Shown piece by piece: positions 14,804 through 22,195 of a stretch of DNA of 33,416 nt. Under the pieces are notes generated by a model. The model did not search any database. It saw only the letters and a list, made by a program, of their open reading frames with translations, and was not told the DNA's origin. Every line of letters begins with the position of its first letter. The first letter of the stretch is position 1. This stretch comes from [Streptosporangium] indianense (GTDB taxonomy: Bacteria; Actinomycetota; Actinomycetes; Streptomycetales; Streptomycetaceae): positions 1 through 33,416 of the forward strand of contig NZ_JAKEIO010000085.1 of assembly GCF_021474405.1 (NCBI RefSeq), written 5' to 3'. Made by a program: the position numbers and the translations under genes.

Positions 14804-16275
14804 ACTCCCGGGCTCATCTGACCGACGATCTCTGCGACCATGTCGGGGAATCGGTTAAACGGCTCAACAGACGCCAGAGCACGAACGGCAGTTGCCCGGG
14901 CCTGCGCATCATCGGGTAGAGCCGCAAGCATCACTGCAAGGTCTGCCCTGGCTTCGGCCTCCTCCACCCCTTCCAGCGCCGCTTGGGGTGTGCGCCCCAA
15001 GTCGTTCTCAGCCTCGATAACGATCACACCAACAGGCAGGGTTCGCTCCACCATGCGGAGCACGGCTTCGACATGTGCTCCTCCATCCGCGGCCAGCGCG
15101 GCTTGCACAACAGGATGCTGACGGTTGACCAGGTACCGAGACGTGCCGTGTCTGCGTTCTTGAATCCACCCGAAGGTGAGCTCACGGTCCCGTCCCTGCC
15201 GTCCCGCCGCCTGGGTGACCCTCCGGCGGAACACAGCGACCGACGCCTCGCGGGCAGCGACGGCGAGTCTCGTGAGATCTTCCTCGAGACCAGCAGGCGG
15301 GTGTACCCGGGACTTGCGTACATCCACCTGCCAGACATGGTCCGAAGCGGGGTCCATGGAGATCTCGATTCTCGCCAGGCGAGTCTGCGGCGCTATGACC
15401 ATCTCGGGAAGGCCGAGCCAACCACCAGCAGAAACCATCCTGTCCCCGCGGTAGACGTAGAAGCCTTGTTGCGCGTTCCAGCCACGAGGTCCTGCACCGT
15501 CTTTGATCTCGGCCTCACTCAACCGGGATGGATGGGGCAGGACGTACGGAATGACTTGGACCTGCCCTCCGGCCTCCAACCGCTCGGTCCCCAAGTCCTG
15601 CGTCGCCACGTGCTGGCGGCAAAATGGATCCCACGGGGCCAAGACGTGGCCACCGACGATGAGGCGCAGCCGGCCACGCGCGATGTAACGGTGGAACCAC
15701 ATACGCAGTCGGCTGCGACTTTGTCCCAGTTTCCGGGCGAGTACTGGCCCTTCGCCAGCGTGATCGAGCCGCCTCCACAGAACCATCGTGCCTGCCCCGG
15801 TGAAGCCGATTCTCGTCGCGATACCGGCGGCTTCTTCATCGGCCACGACACGGACTCGCCAGTCGTCAGCAGCACGGACCAGGTCTATGTCCCACGTTCG
15901 ACATGCGAGGCCATGGGGCGTGCGGGACAGCACAGTGAGCACGCGACACTGCGACAGAGATGCCGTCTTCAGTCCAAGGCCGAAACGCCCCAGATCGCCT
16001 GTCTTCCGCTCCTTCGTGGGGCCGCTTCCACCGAAGCGGACAGCTTCATGAAGCTCTTGCTCGGTCATGCCATCGCCGTCGTCGACGACTGCGACCCAGG
16101 CAGCCCCCTCATCGGTGCTGAACTCCACGCGTACTTCGCGGGCCGAGGCTGCCAGGCTGTTGTCGACAAGATCGGCGAGCGCAGTAGCCATGTCGTAGCC
16201 GAAGGCGCGAAGCGAGTCCATCAGCGCTGAGGCCCGTGGTGCCACTACCGCGTCTAATCCAGCCTCGTCGGGCAT
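14800..16275 (-). CDS. GHKL ATPase of the MutL/MORC-like restriction-associated group
   Basis: The N-terminal GHKL (Bergerat) fold is clear: motif I ALADLVDNSLA (32-42, metal-binding Asn39), motif II VVDDGDGMTEQE (63-74), motif III GRFGLGLKTASLSQC (96-110). The usual motif I Glu is Asp35 here. Later segments such as QQGFYVYRGDRMVSAGGWLG resemble the S5-like transducer region of MutL-type proteins. The protein is 491 aa with no membrane or sensor domain, which rules out a histidine kinase. The ATG at 16275 is preceded by GGGGGACAGGT. It heads the operon and overlaps the Z1 gene by 4 nt. MutL/MORC-type ATPases linked to Z1 helicases and C5 methylases are known from comparative genomics as predicted restriction systems; dimerising ATP clamps are the expected role. 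Confidence 0.9.
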   Translation of the reverse strand: MPDEAGLDAVVAPRASALMDSLRAFGYDMATALADLVDNSLAASAREVRVEFSTDEGAAWVAVVDDGDGMTEQELHEAVRFGGSGPTKERKTGDLGRFGLGLKTASLSQCRVLTVLSRTPHGLACRTWDIDLVRAADDWRVRVVADEEAAGIATRIGFTGAGTMVLWRRLDHAGEGPVLARKLGQSRSRLRMWFHRYIARGRLRLIVGGHVLAPWDPFCRQHVATQDLGTERLEAGGQVQVIPYVLPHPSRLSEAEIKDGAGPRGWNAQQGFYVYRGDRMVSAGGWLGLPEMVIAPQTRLARIEISMDPASDHVWQVDVRKSRVHPPAGLEEDLTRLAVAAREASVAVFRRRVTQAAGRQGRDRELTFGWIQERRHGTSRYLVNRQHPVVQAALAADGGAHVEAVLRMVERTLPVGVIVIEAENDLGRTPQAALEGVEEAEARADLAVMLAALPDDAQARATAVRALASVEPFNRFPDMVAEIVGQMSPGV

Positions 16276-16616
16276 ACCTGTCCCCCACCGCTGCTCTACA
16301 TGCGTCTTGTTGTGCAGCGTAGGCGATCAAGATTCGACCAGTCACGGGTACAGCAAGATCGCCAGATGCTGGGAGAACCGATCGTTGATAGTGGAGGACT
16401 GCATTTTCATAGGTCGTCGGTCCAGGACCTCGAAAGGGTCGGGCCACTCGCACAGCCCCATGCTGGTCGCGTCGTTGACCTGGCCGGGCTTGGGACGTTG
16501 TCCGAGGTCATCACGCTCTCCGCATCCACCACGGCCACAGACGGTTGAGCATGGAGCGGCGCGCCCTCCTGTGCAACTGTCCTGCGGCCCAAAGCGCGTT
16601 GCACTAGGTTCAGCGT
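16276..16616. promoter_or_regulatory. Divergent intergenic region upstream of the defense operon
   Basis: These 341 bp separate the GHKL start from the divergent 78-aa ORF and must hold the operon promoter. I see no confident -35/-10 pair. Weak TTGCTG and TTGATC hexamers occur on the minus strand about 50-75 nt upstream of the GHKL start. A minus-strand frame with no clear start ends ...RFSQHLAILLYP near 16347 and looks protein-like (VNDATSMGLCEWPDPFEVLD). It could be a small upstream gene or the C-terminal remnant of one. Confidence 0.4.
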
Positions 16617-16853
16617 ATGAGCTTTGAGATCAAGCTGCTTGGTGCCGAAACGCCAATCGCCTGGTCAGACGAGACGACTAAAGATGCGATCCGTAGCTAC
16701 GAGTACGAGGTGTTGACCAGGGGAGCGGTGGTCACCCACTGCACCACGACCACGGCCGATAAGGACGGATACGCAGTAGACAGGAGCGACGTGGTCGCTA
16801 TCTACGGCCCGACGTCGTGGCAACAGGTCAGCGGGGCCGGCAGGCACCGATAG
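16617..16853 (+). CDS. Small hypothetical protein, 78 aa
   Basis: The ATG at 16617 opens MSFEIKLLGAETPIAWSDET and includes IRSYEYEVLTRGAVVTHCTT and VDRSDVVAIYGPTSW. It is compact, mixed alpha/beta in composition and non-membrane, with codon use in line with real genes. The ribosome site is weak. A hairpin follows 56 nt after the stop. It lies between the defense operon and attR and is divergent from the operon. I recognise no family. Confidence 0.5.
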   Translation: MSFEIKLLGAETPIAWSDETTKDAIRSYEYEVLTRGAVVTHCTTTTADKDGYAVDRSDVVAIYGPTSWQQVSGAGRHR

Positions 16854-16908
16854 GTGTTGATCCGCTTGCACCAATCTGCGCGCCGCATGGACCCGGCAAG
16901 GCATCGGC

Positions 16909-16929
16909 TCTCACCGCCGGCCGGTGAGA
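16909..16929 (+). terminator. Hairpin after the 78-aa gene
   Basis: TCTCACCG (16909-16916) and CGGTGAGA (16922-16929) form a perfect 8-bp stem with a 5-nt loop, suitably placed to end the small plus-strand gene before attR. Confidence 0.55.
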
Positions 16930-17034
16930 CCTCAATCCCCGTTGGATATGTGCAGCGCGGCCTATGCGTGGACGGGGGCGCACCTGTCGCGCACTGTCGA
17001 TGCCTCTGACCAGCAGAGACACGCAACGATCAAG

Positions 17035-17083
17035 CGGCCTCCGGAGCCGTGTGCGCAGGTTCGAATCCTGCCGGGGGCACCCT
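17035..17083 (+). repeat. attR: right copy of 49-bp attachment core
   Basis: Exact copy of 1085-1133: the 3' half of tRNA-Arg from the anticodon stem through the T arm and acceptor strand. It has no D arm or 5' acceptor strand, so it is not a functional tRNA gene. It marks where chromosome resumes. Confidence 0.92.
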
Positions 17084-17097
17084 TGATGAGGTGCCTA

Positions 17098-17137
17098 AAG
17101 ACCCCGCCACCAGCTGAAACGCTGAGTGCGGGGTCTT
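17098..17137 (+). terminator. Original tRNA-Arg terminator, displaced to attR
   Basis: AAGACCCCGC (17098-17107) pairs with GCGGGGTCTT (17128-17137), a 10-bp stem. This is probably the ancestral terminator of the tRNA gene before the island inserted. The region 17084-17160 is roughly 80 percent identical to 1134-1210. Confidence 0.7.
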
Positions 17138-17242
17138 CGCGTATGTGCCGGCGTGTGCTGCTCGGAGCGGCTGTGTCTCGGGGGCTGTTGACGCCGTGGG
17201 CTGACCGTGGGTCGGGAATTCGCAGGTCTGGCCCGGGAAATG

Positions 17243-17276
17243 GCGGGGCCCCCGGACTGTGGTCCCGGGGCCCCGC
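17243..17276. terminator. GC-rich hairpin in intergenic region
   Basis: GCGGGGCCCC (17243-17252) pairs perfectly with GGGGCCCCGC (17267-17276), and the stem can be extended inward with one mismatch. It is probably a bidirectional terminator. Confidence 0.5.
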
Positions 17277-17400
17277 GGTGCGATTGTCGGAGGGTTCAGG
17301 TCCTCTTCCCGCCCCGCGGGTGTCGTGACGTTGGTTTTCATCTGGCCGCCAGAAGTGCCACTGCGGGACGGGGATCCGGGGCGTTCCGTCTCGTGCGCGC

Positions 17401-17439
17401 TCATGACCGGGCGGTGCCGGCCACACTGCTCGGTCATGA
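17401..17439 (-). terminator. Terminator hairpin of the lipase gene
   Basis: TCATGACCG (17401-17409) and CGGTCATGA (17431-17439) form a perfect 9-bp stem, 9 nt beyond the lipase stop codon on the minus strand. Confidence 0.65.
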
Positions 17440-17448
17440 GGTGACGCC

Positions 17449-18129
17449 TCAGCTGTTGACGAAGTCGCGTACCTGGCCGTAGACGGTCGGGTCCGAGCCG
17501 ATGGCGATGTGACCGAGGCAGGCGGTCTGGGTGTTCGTCGCACCGCTCAGGGCGACACTGCTGTCCGGGTTGATGACGGTGTCGCAGGGCGACCACCAGG
17601 TGCCGTAACGCGGGGTGCCCGGCGTTTCGTCCCCGGAGTTCAGCGAGGTGACGAAGGCGGACCCTATGCGCATCTCGATGCAGGAGGTGTAGCCGCATCC
17701 GTTGGCCCAGTCAGTGCCGTGGTTGGGACCGGCCAGCGAGACCCAGGCGTCGATCTTTCCGCTGCCTCCCAGGTTCTTGGCGTAGTACCGGCTGGACAGT
17801 CCGCCCATGGAGTGGGTGACGACGTCGACCTTGGCTGCGCCGGTGGCCGCGAGCAGACGATCCACCTCGGCGGCCAACTGCTGGGCGGTGGTGGCGTTGG
17901 ACTGTCGCCAGTCGTAGCTCCACTGGTCCAGGTGGGACGACGGCCAGCCGTCGGCCCGGAAGGCGTCGGCCATGGTGTTCCAGTAGGAGCCGGACGAGCT
18001 GTATCCGTGGACGAACAGGACAGGGTGGCTGGACGGGCCGAAAGTCGATGTACCGGCGGCGTGGACCGGAGCGGCGGACGTGAACGCAAGCAGAGTGCTC
18101 ACGACGGCGGAAAGCACGTACTTCTTCAA
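17449..18129 (-). CDS. Secreted lipase/esterase, alpha/beta-hydrolase fold, 226 aa
   Basis: The TTG at 18129 has AGAGGT 5 nt upstream and starts a typical secretion signal: KKYVLSAVVSTLLAF, with cleavage predicted after VHA (residue 24). Upstream residues in the longer frame are not signal-like. The mature protein has PVLFVHGYSSSGSYW (oxyanion HG at 41-42), nucleophile elbow THSMGG (Ser107), and candidate acid and base Asp183 (SPCDTVINP) and His207 (CLGHIAI). This is the layout of the small Bacillus LipA/EstA-type lipases. Four or more Cys residues (CGYTSC and others) suggest disulfides. It likely hydrolyses esters or triacylglycerols outside the cell. It is the first intact chromosomal gene after the island. 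Confidence 0.88.
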   Translation of the reverse strand: MKKYVLSAVVSTLLAFTSAAPVHAAGTSTFGPSSHPVLFVHGYSSSGSYWNTMADAFRADGWPSSHLDQWSYDWRQSNATTAQQLAAEVDRLLAATGAAKVDVVTHSMGGLSSRYYAKNLGGSGKIDAWVSLAGPNHGTDWANGCGYTSCIEMRIGSAFVTSLNSGDETPGTPRYGTWWSPCDTVINPDSSVALSGATNTQTACLGHIAIGSDPTVYGQVRDFVNS

Positions 18130-18679
18130 CGCGTACCTCTGGTGATCGGCGGCTCTGTGGGGGGAGGCCGCGAGGAGGTTACTTCCCAGTAGGTCAGCGG
18201 AGTCAATAGTCGCGCAGAAATCAGTACAGGGCCGATCACCTGCAGTTTCGCTCCATGTCGTAGCGTTTTTCCGAGCGTGGCCGTCGTCGACCGGCCCCTG
18301 TGTCTGCGGCGGTGCACGACGCAGCCTGCCGGTGCTGCGCTCAGGCGCCACTCAGCCCGCACAGCGGTGTTCAGCCAGCCGTGGACTGTCCGTGGATCCG
18401 CCTTGTTTGCTGTCGCGATTGCTTCGAGAGCAGGTCGTGAACAGGCCAAAGCCGACGGCGCCCAGGGCTGCGTGGATCCAGCCCTGGGCCGTCGGGTCGA
18501 ACGGGGAGACGTGATGTGCGCGTCGTGGTGAAGACGTCGTCGTCGGTCATCTCCGCTACGCCGCGCCCGATGGCGATGATGCCGGTGATTCGTCAGCATG
18601 ACGGCCGAGAACGCCGTCAGCCGGTGGCCCCTCGTTGAGTGGTGCCGGGCCCACCCCCGTGCGCAGCGGTCATGCCCCG
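18130..18679. other. 550-bp region without a supportable gene
   Basis: Short frames on both strands lack ribosome sites and recognisable protein features. The lipase promoter must lie in the first 100-150 bp. No clear repeats or hairpins were seen. Confidence 0.4.
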
Positions 18680-19135
18680 CTAGCGCATTCTCACGTCGTC
18701 CGGCGAGGGGTGGCCGCCGGCCAGGACCAGTTCCTTCGCCCTGCGGAACTCCTCGTCCGTGATGTCGCCGCGGGCGCGGATCTCCGACAGCTTGGCGAGC
18801 TCGTCCACGCTGCCGGAGCGGTTCTCGCCGCCCTTGGCTGTCTCCCGGACGTAGCTCTCGAACGCCTCCTGCTGGGCGCGCGCCTGGGCGGCCTCGCGGC
18901 GGCCCATGTTCTTGCCGCGGGCGATCACGTAGACGAAGACCCCGAGGAACGGCAGGACGCAGCAGAACACCAGCCAGCCGGTCTTAGCCCAGCCGCTCAT
19001 CGAGTCGTCCCGGATGATGTCGACGACGATCCGGAACAGCAGGATGAACCACATGATCCACAGGAAGATCCAGAACACCGTCCAGAAGGCGCTCAACAGT
19101 GGAAAGTCGTAGGCGAGATACGTCTGCGCGCTCAT
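18680..19135 (-). CDS. SHOCT-domain membrane protein, 151 aa
   Basis: The ATG at 19135 has GGAGG 7 nt upstream. Two hydrophobic segments follow: LLSAFWTVFWIFLWIMWFIL (about 13-35) and TGWLVFCCVLPFLGVFVYVI (about 52-71), the PLDN-type N-terminal hairpin. A charged linker follows (GRREAAQARAQQEAFESYVR). The C-terminus holds a SHOCT motif, LAKLSEIRARGDITDEEFRR, ending in AKELVL. Such proteins are common in Streptomyces. SHOCT is thought to mediate oligomerisation and the exact role is unknown. It is divergent from the Gls24 gene. Confidence 0.85.
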   Translation of the reverse strand: MSAQTYLAYDFPLLSAFWTVFWIFLWIMWFILLFRIVVDIIRDDSMSGWAKTGWLVFCCVLPFLGVFVYVIARGKNMGRREAAQARAQQEAFESYVRETAKGGENRSGSVDELAKLSEIRARGDITDEEFRRAKELVLAGGHPSPDDVRMR

Positions 19136-19349
19136 GGTCGTCCTCCGTTCCGGGCGCGGTCGGCGCGGGGGACCCGGCCGGTGGCGCATGCCGTGTCTCA
19201 GCGTGCCCACGGCAAGACGGGGAGGGCTTCACCCGTGAAGGGTGAGGTGCAGGAACGGCGAATTGCCACTTTCGCCCCATCCGCACCGTTGTTCTACGGT
19301 GGAGAGGAACGACGCTGCTCATCCCCTCACCACCATCGAGGTGACGGTT

Positions 19350-19820
19350 ATGACCGAGACCACTCAGCGCAGGAACACAGCGGGCAGGCAGGACGGGGCG
19401 CCGTCGCAGGGCGGCAGGGGCGCTCCCGGCACCCGCGGGAACACCGCCATCGCGGACACGGTCGTCGCGAAGATCGCGGGTATGGCGGCCCGTGAGATTC
19501 CCGAGGTGCACAGCCTCGGCGGAAGCATGACCAGGGCCTTCGGGGCTGTGCGTCAGCGGGTGCCGGGCGGGGGCAGCGGTGTCACCCAGGGGGTGAAGGT
19601 CGAGGTGGGCGAGCGTCAGGCCGCCGTCGATCTCGACGTGGTCATCGAGTACGGCGCCGCCATCGTCGACACCGCCGCGGACGTACGGACCAACGTCGTC
19701 AACGCTGTGGAGCGGATGACCGGGCTGGAGGTCGTGGAGGTCAACATCGCCGTCGACGACGTCCATCTGCCGGACGAGGAGGACGAGTCCGAGGAGCAGG
19801 AGGGCCGGAGGGTCTCCTGA
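19350..19820 (+). CDS. Asp23/Gls24 family envelope stress protein
   Basis: The ATG at 19350 (GAGGTGACG upstream) begins a 156-aa protein. The Gls24 core runs from about residue 30 (NTAIADTVVAKIAGMAAREI) through GVTQGVKVEVGERQAAVDLD to GLEVVEVNIAVDDVHLPDE. The N-terminal ~28 residues and acidic C-tail are disordered. There is no membrane segment. Family members associate with the envelope through partner membrane proteins and are induced by alkaline or cell-wall stress. The divergent SHOCT membrane protein may be such a partner, but that is inference. Confidence 0.88.
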   Translation: MTETTQRRNTAGRQDGAPSQGGRGAPGTRGNTAIADTVVAKIAGMAAREIPEVHSLGGSMTRAFGAVRQRVPGGGSGVTQGVKVEVGERQAAVDLDVVIEYGAAIVDTAADVRTNVVNAVERMTGLEVVEVNIAVDDVHLPDEEDESEEQEGRRVS

Positions 19821-19827
19821 CCGACCC

Positions 19828-19853
19828 GAGCGGCCCGAGCGGCCCGAGCGGTC
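19828..19853. repeat. 9-bp tandem repeat after Gls24 gene
   Basis: CGAGCGGCC is repeated nearly three times immediately downstream of the stop codon. It has the same 9-bp period as the large array at the start of the window but a different sequence. Confidence 0.5.
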
Positions 19854-19993
19854 TGACTGCTGGCACAGGGGGCCTTCCGCGCGAAGCCCTTGCCCCCTCG
19901 CCTGCCCGTCTGAGGGGTCTTCCTCGGGAGACCCCTCCTCCTTCGCCGGACCCGCCTGACGGGCCTTCCTCGAGACACCCTCGGTTTCGCCCC

Positions 19994-20887
19994 TCAGTAC
20001 ACCTCCGGGACCGCCCCCGCACCGCACGGCAGGTGCACGCGGTCACCGTGGCCGCAGTGGACGACGCGGTCGCCGAGGCCGATGCGGTCGGCCTCGGCGA
20101 GGAACGCGGACAGGGGCGAGCGCATCACCGTGTAGTCCTCGTAGTGCACGGGCAGGACGAGGCGGGGGTCGAGGCGGCGGGCCAGTTCGGCGCCCTGGGT
20201 GCCGTCCATCGTGACCACGAAGCCTCCGGGGAGGCGGGTGCCGCCCAGGTGCAGGACGGCGAGGTCGGCTGCCGGGAAGCGGTCGGCGATCTCGTTCAGG
20301 CCGTCGTACACGAGCGTGTCGCCCGAGATGTAGAGGCGCATGCGGGGTGGCCCTCCGGCGGGGCCGAACTCCAGCATGCTTCCCATCACCGGTGGCAGCA
20401 GCCCGCGCAGCACCGCCTGGCCGGCGTGCCTGCCGGGCAGGGCGGTGACCGTGACCTGGACGCCGTCCCGTTGGAGGGTGATCCCCTTCCAGGTGCGCAG
20501 TCCCGCCGTCCTGTGGAAACGGTGCACTGTCCTGAGGCGGCGGGCGGCGTGCGGAGTGGTCAGGATCGGCACGGTGTGGTCCAGGTGCCGGCGGGCCCGG
20601 CGGTCCCAGTGGTCGCCGTGCAGGTGTGACAGCACGACGGCGTCGAGGCGGGGCAGTTCGTGCACGTCCAGGGCCGGTTCGGTCAGGCGGCGGCTCAGCA
20701 GGCCGTAGCCGAGGTGGGCGTACTGACCCCGGTGGAGGAAGTTCGGGTCGGTCAGCAGGGTCAGCGGGCCGTACGACAGCAGCACCGTCGCGTTTCCGAT
20801 GAAGTGGACGTCGAGTGCGTCGCCGGTGCCACGACCCGGCCCGTCGCCGGCGTGGTTATCACTGTGGTCATCCGTGGGCTGCGGCAT
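19994..20887 (-). CDS. Metallo-beta-lactamase-fold hydrolase (UlaG-like), 297 aa
   Basis: The ATG at 20887 has GGAGGAA 4 nt upstream. After a polar ~24-residue lead, the domain starts DVHFIGNATVLLSYGPLTLL. The metal-binding HxHxDH is SHLHGDHWD (88-95). Further ligands lie in LPGRHAG, YISGDT (the Asp ligand) and the C-terminal VLPVHYEDY His. This arrangement is that of UlaG-like or NAPE-PLD-like hydrolases rather than true beta-lactamases. There is no signal peptide. The substrate cannot be read from sequence. The gene is convergent with the Gls24 gene and separated from Ku by a repeat-rich spacer. Confidence 0.87.
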   Translation of the reverse strand: MPQPTDDHSDNHAGDGPGRGTGDALDVHFIGNATVLLSYGPLTLLTDPNFLHRGQYAHLGYGLLSRRLTEPALDVHELPRLDAVVLSHLHGDHWDRRARRHLDHTVPILTTPHAARRLRTVHRFHRTAGLRTWKGITLQRDGVQVTVTALPGRHAGQAVLRGLLPPVMGSMLEFGPAGGPPRMRLYISGDTLVYDGLNEIADRFPAADLAVLHLGGTRLPGGFVVTMDGTQGAELARRLDPRLVLPVHYEDYTVMRSPLSAFLAEADRIGLGDRVVHCGHGDRVHLPCGAGAVPEVY

Positions 20888-20896
20888 GCTTCCTCC

Positions 20897-20997
20897 GGTC
20901 TCCCCCGGCTCCTGCGGTCTCCCCCGGCTCCTCCGGTCTCCCCCAGCTCCCCCGGTTCCGCGGCTCCCCCGGTTCCGCGGCTCCCCCGGTTCCGCGG
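20897..20997. repeat. Two adjacent tandem repeat families (3 x 19 bp, 3 x 17 bp)
   Basis: Three 19-bp units beginning GGTCTCCCCC (20897-20953) run into three exact 17-bp units, CTCCCCCGGTTCCGCGG (20947-20997). The block lies between the start of the MBL-fold gene and the end of the Ku gene. The MBL gene promoter must overlap or lie beside it. Confidence 0.7.
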
Positions 20998-21106
20998 TTT
21001 TTCCGGCCTCCCGGCTCCCGCGTCTTCTTGCTCTTCCCCGACGGGCTATCCGGCGGAAGCCTGCCAGTACCGGGCGCGCGCGAGCTGTCAGGCCGAGCGC
21101 TTGCTG

Positions 21107-22132
21107 TCAGGCCGAGCGCTTGCGGGACGTCGACTTCTTCGCCGCCGTCTTCTTCGTGGTGCTCTTGGACGCCGCCTTCTTCGTCGTTCCCTGGCCCTGT
21201 GCGGACTTGGCCGTCGACTTCTTGGCCGCCGTGGTCTTCTTGGCCGCCGTCTTCTTCGCGGTGGACGTCGACTTCTTGCCGCCGGTCTGCTTGGGGGCCG
21301 CCCGGGCCGTCTTGCGCTGCGGGAGCGGCTTCACCTCGGCGTGCTCCGCCTCCTCGCCCCGGGACTCGCGGGCGGCGCGGACACTGCTCTCCAGCGCCGC
21401 CATCAGGTCCAGGACCTTGCCGCCCGTGGCCGGTTCCGGGGCCTGCGGCGGGGCCTCGCCGGCGGCCTTCGCGGCGATGACCTCCTCCACGGCCTCGCGG
21501 TACTCGTCGTGCAGGTCCTCCAGGTCGACCTCGCCCAGGGTGTCCATCAGCGCGTCCGCCAGGTCCAGCTCCTGGTCGCGGACGGTGACGTTCGCGTCGG
21601 GTGCCAGGCCCTCGGGGGCGCGGACCTCGTCCGGCCACAGCAGGCCGTGCATGGCGATGGCCTCGCCGACGACCCTGAGCATGCCCAGCCGCTCCCTGCC
21701 GCGCAGGGCGAACTTGGCGATCGCCACCTTGTTGCTGCGCTTCAGCGCCTCGCGCAGCAGGGTGTACGGCTTCGCCGCGGGGGCTCCGCTCGCCTGGAGG
21801 TAGTACGCGGCGTCCATCTGGAGCGGGTCGATCCGGTCGGCCGGGACGAAGGCGACGATCTCGATGGTCTTGGCCGTCGGGATGGGCAGGCTCGACAGGT
21901 CCTCCTCGGTGATCGGGATGATCGAGCCGTCCGCGTCCTCGTAGCCCTTGCCGATCTCCCCCTGGGTGACCTCGCGGTCCTCCAGTTCGCAGAATTTGCG
22001 GTAGCGGATGCGGCCGCCGTCCTCGGTGTGGATCTGGCGGAAGGAGATCGAGTGGCTCTCGGTGGCGTTCACCAGTTTGATCGGAATGCTGACCAGGCCG
22101 AACGAGATGGCGCCGTTCCAAATGGATCTCAC
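21107..22132 (-). CDS. ku: Ku protein, non-homologous end joining
   Basis: I prefer the GTG at 22132, which gives the canonical N-terminus RSIWNGAISFGLVSIPIKL with GGAAGG 9 nt upstream; a GTG at 22153 would add seven residues. The 341-aa product has the bacterial Ku core (SFRQIHTEDGGRIRYRKFCE, GKGYEDADGSIIPITEEDL, YYLQASGAPAAKPYTLLREA) to about residue 255. A long Lys/Ala/Thr-rich tail follows (repeated KKTAAKK, KKSTAK units) that should bind DNA. Ku binds double-strand ends and recruits LigD. It is divergent from the LigD polymerase gene with a 63-bp shared promoter region. Confidence 0.95.
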   Translation of the reverse strand: MRSIWNGAISFGLVSIPIKLVNATESHSISFRQIHTEDGGRIRYRKFCELEDREVTQGEIGKGYEDADGSIIPITEEDLSSLPIPTAKTIEIVAFVPADRIDPLQMDAAYYLQASGAPAAKPYTLLREALKRSNKVAIAKFALRGRERLGMLRVVGEAIAMHGLLWPDEVRAPEGLAPDANVTVRDQELDLADALMDTLGEVDLEDLHDEYREAVEEVIAAKAAGEAPPQAPEPATGGKVLDLMAALESSVRAARESRGEEAEHAEVKPLPQRKTARAAPKQTGGKKSTSTAKKTAAKKTTAAKKSTAKSAQGQGTTKKAASKSTTKKTAAKKSTSRKRSA

Positions 22133-22195
22133 GTGCAGCACCCTTCCGGTCACTCTGGGGAGTGTTCGTCATGGTTTGCGTGGGATTCTTATCGT

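Larger units (their letters stand above)
1085..17083. mobile_element. tRNA-Arg-integrated genomic (defense) island, about 16 kb
   Basis: The segment is bounded by the 49-bp direct repeats at 1085-1133 and 17035-17083. It contains a GHKL/Z1/DUF4420/AIPR/Dcm operon, a GIY-YIG nuclease, a NERD protein, a GntR fragment, a DUF1152 gene and transposase remnants, all typical accessory cargo. Base composition is uneven, with an AT-rich patch around 5150-5460 unlike the flanks. I found no integrase, excisionase, replication initiator or FtsK-like transfer protein in either orientation. The element is therefore either immobilised by loss of its integrase or mobilised in trans. Confidence 0.88.
17138..17448. 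other. Gene-free stretch after attR
   Basis: No supportable gene is seen. It contains two hairpins, annotated separately, and otherwise ordinary high-GC intergenic sequence. Confidence 0.5.

Noticed and set aside
14800..16275. GHKL protein as a sensor histidine kinase
   Set aside because: It has no H-box, HAMP or membrane segments. Motif order and S5-like region fit the MutL/MORC group, and it is coupled to a Z1 helicase.
17035..17083. Second tRNA-Arg gene
   Set aside because: Only the 3' half is present, with no 5' acceptor strand or D arm. It is the attR copy.
1085..17083. CRISPR array or retron in the island
   Set aside because: No regularly spaced direct repeats with unique spacers and no reverse transcriptase motif were seen.
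17030..17698. Minus-strand frames across attR, such as the 222-codon one
   Set aside because: They read antisense through the partial tRNA and terminator and then out of frame through the lipase gene.
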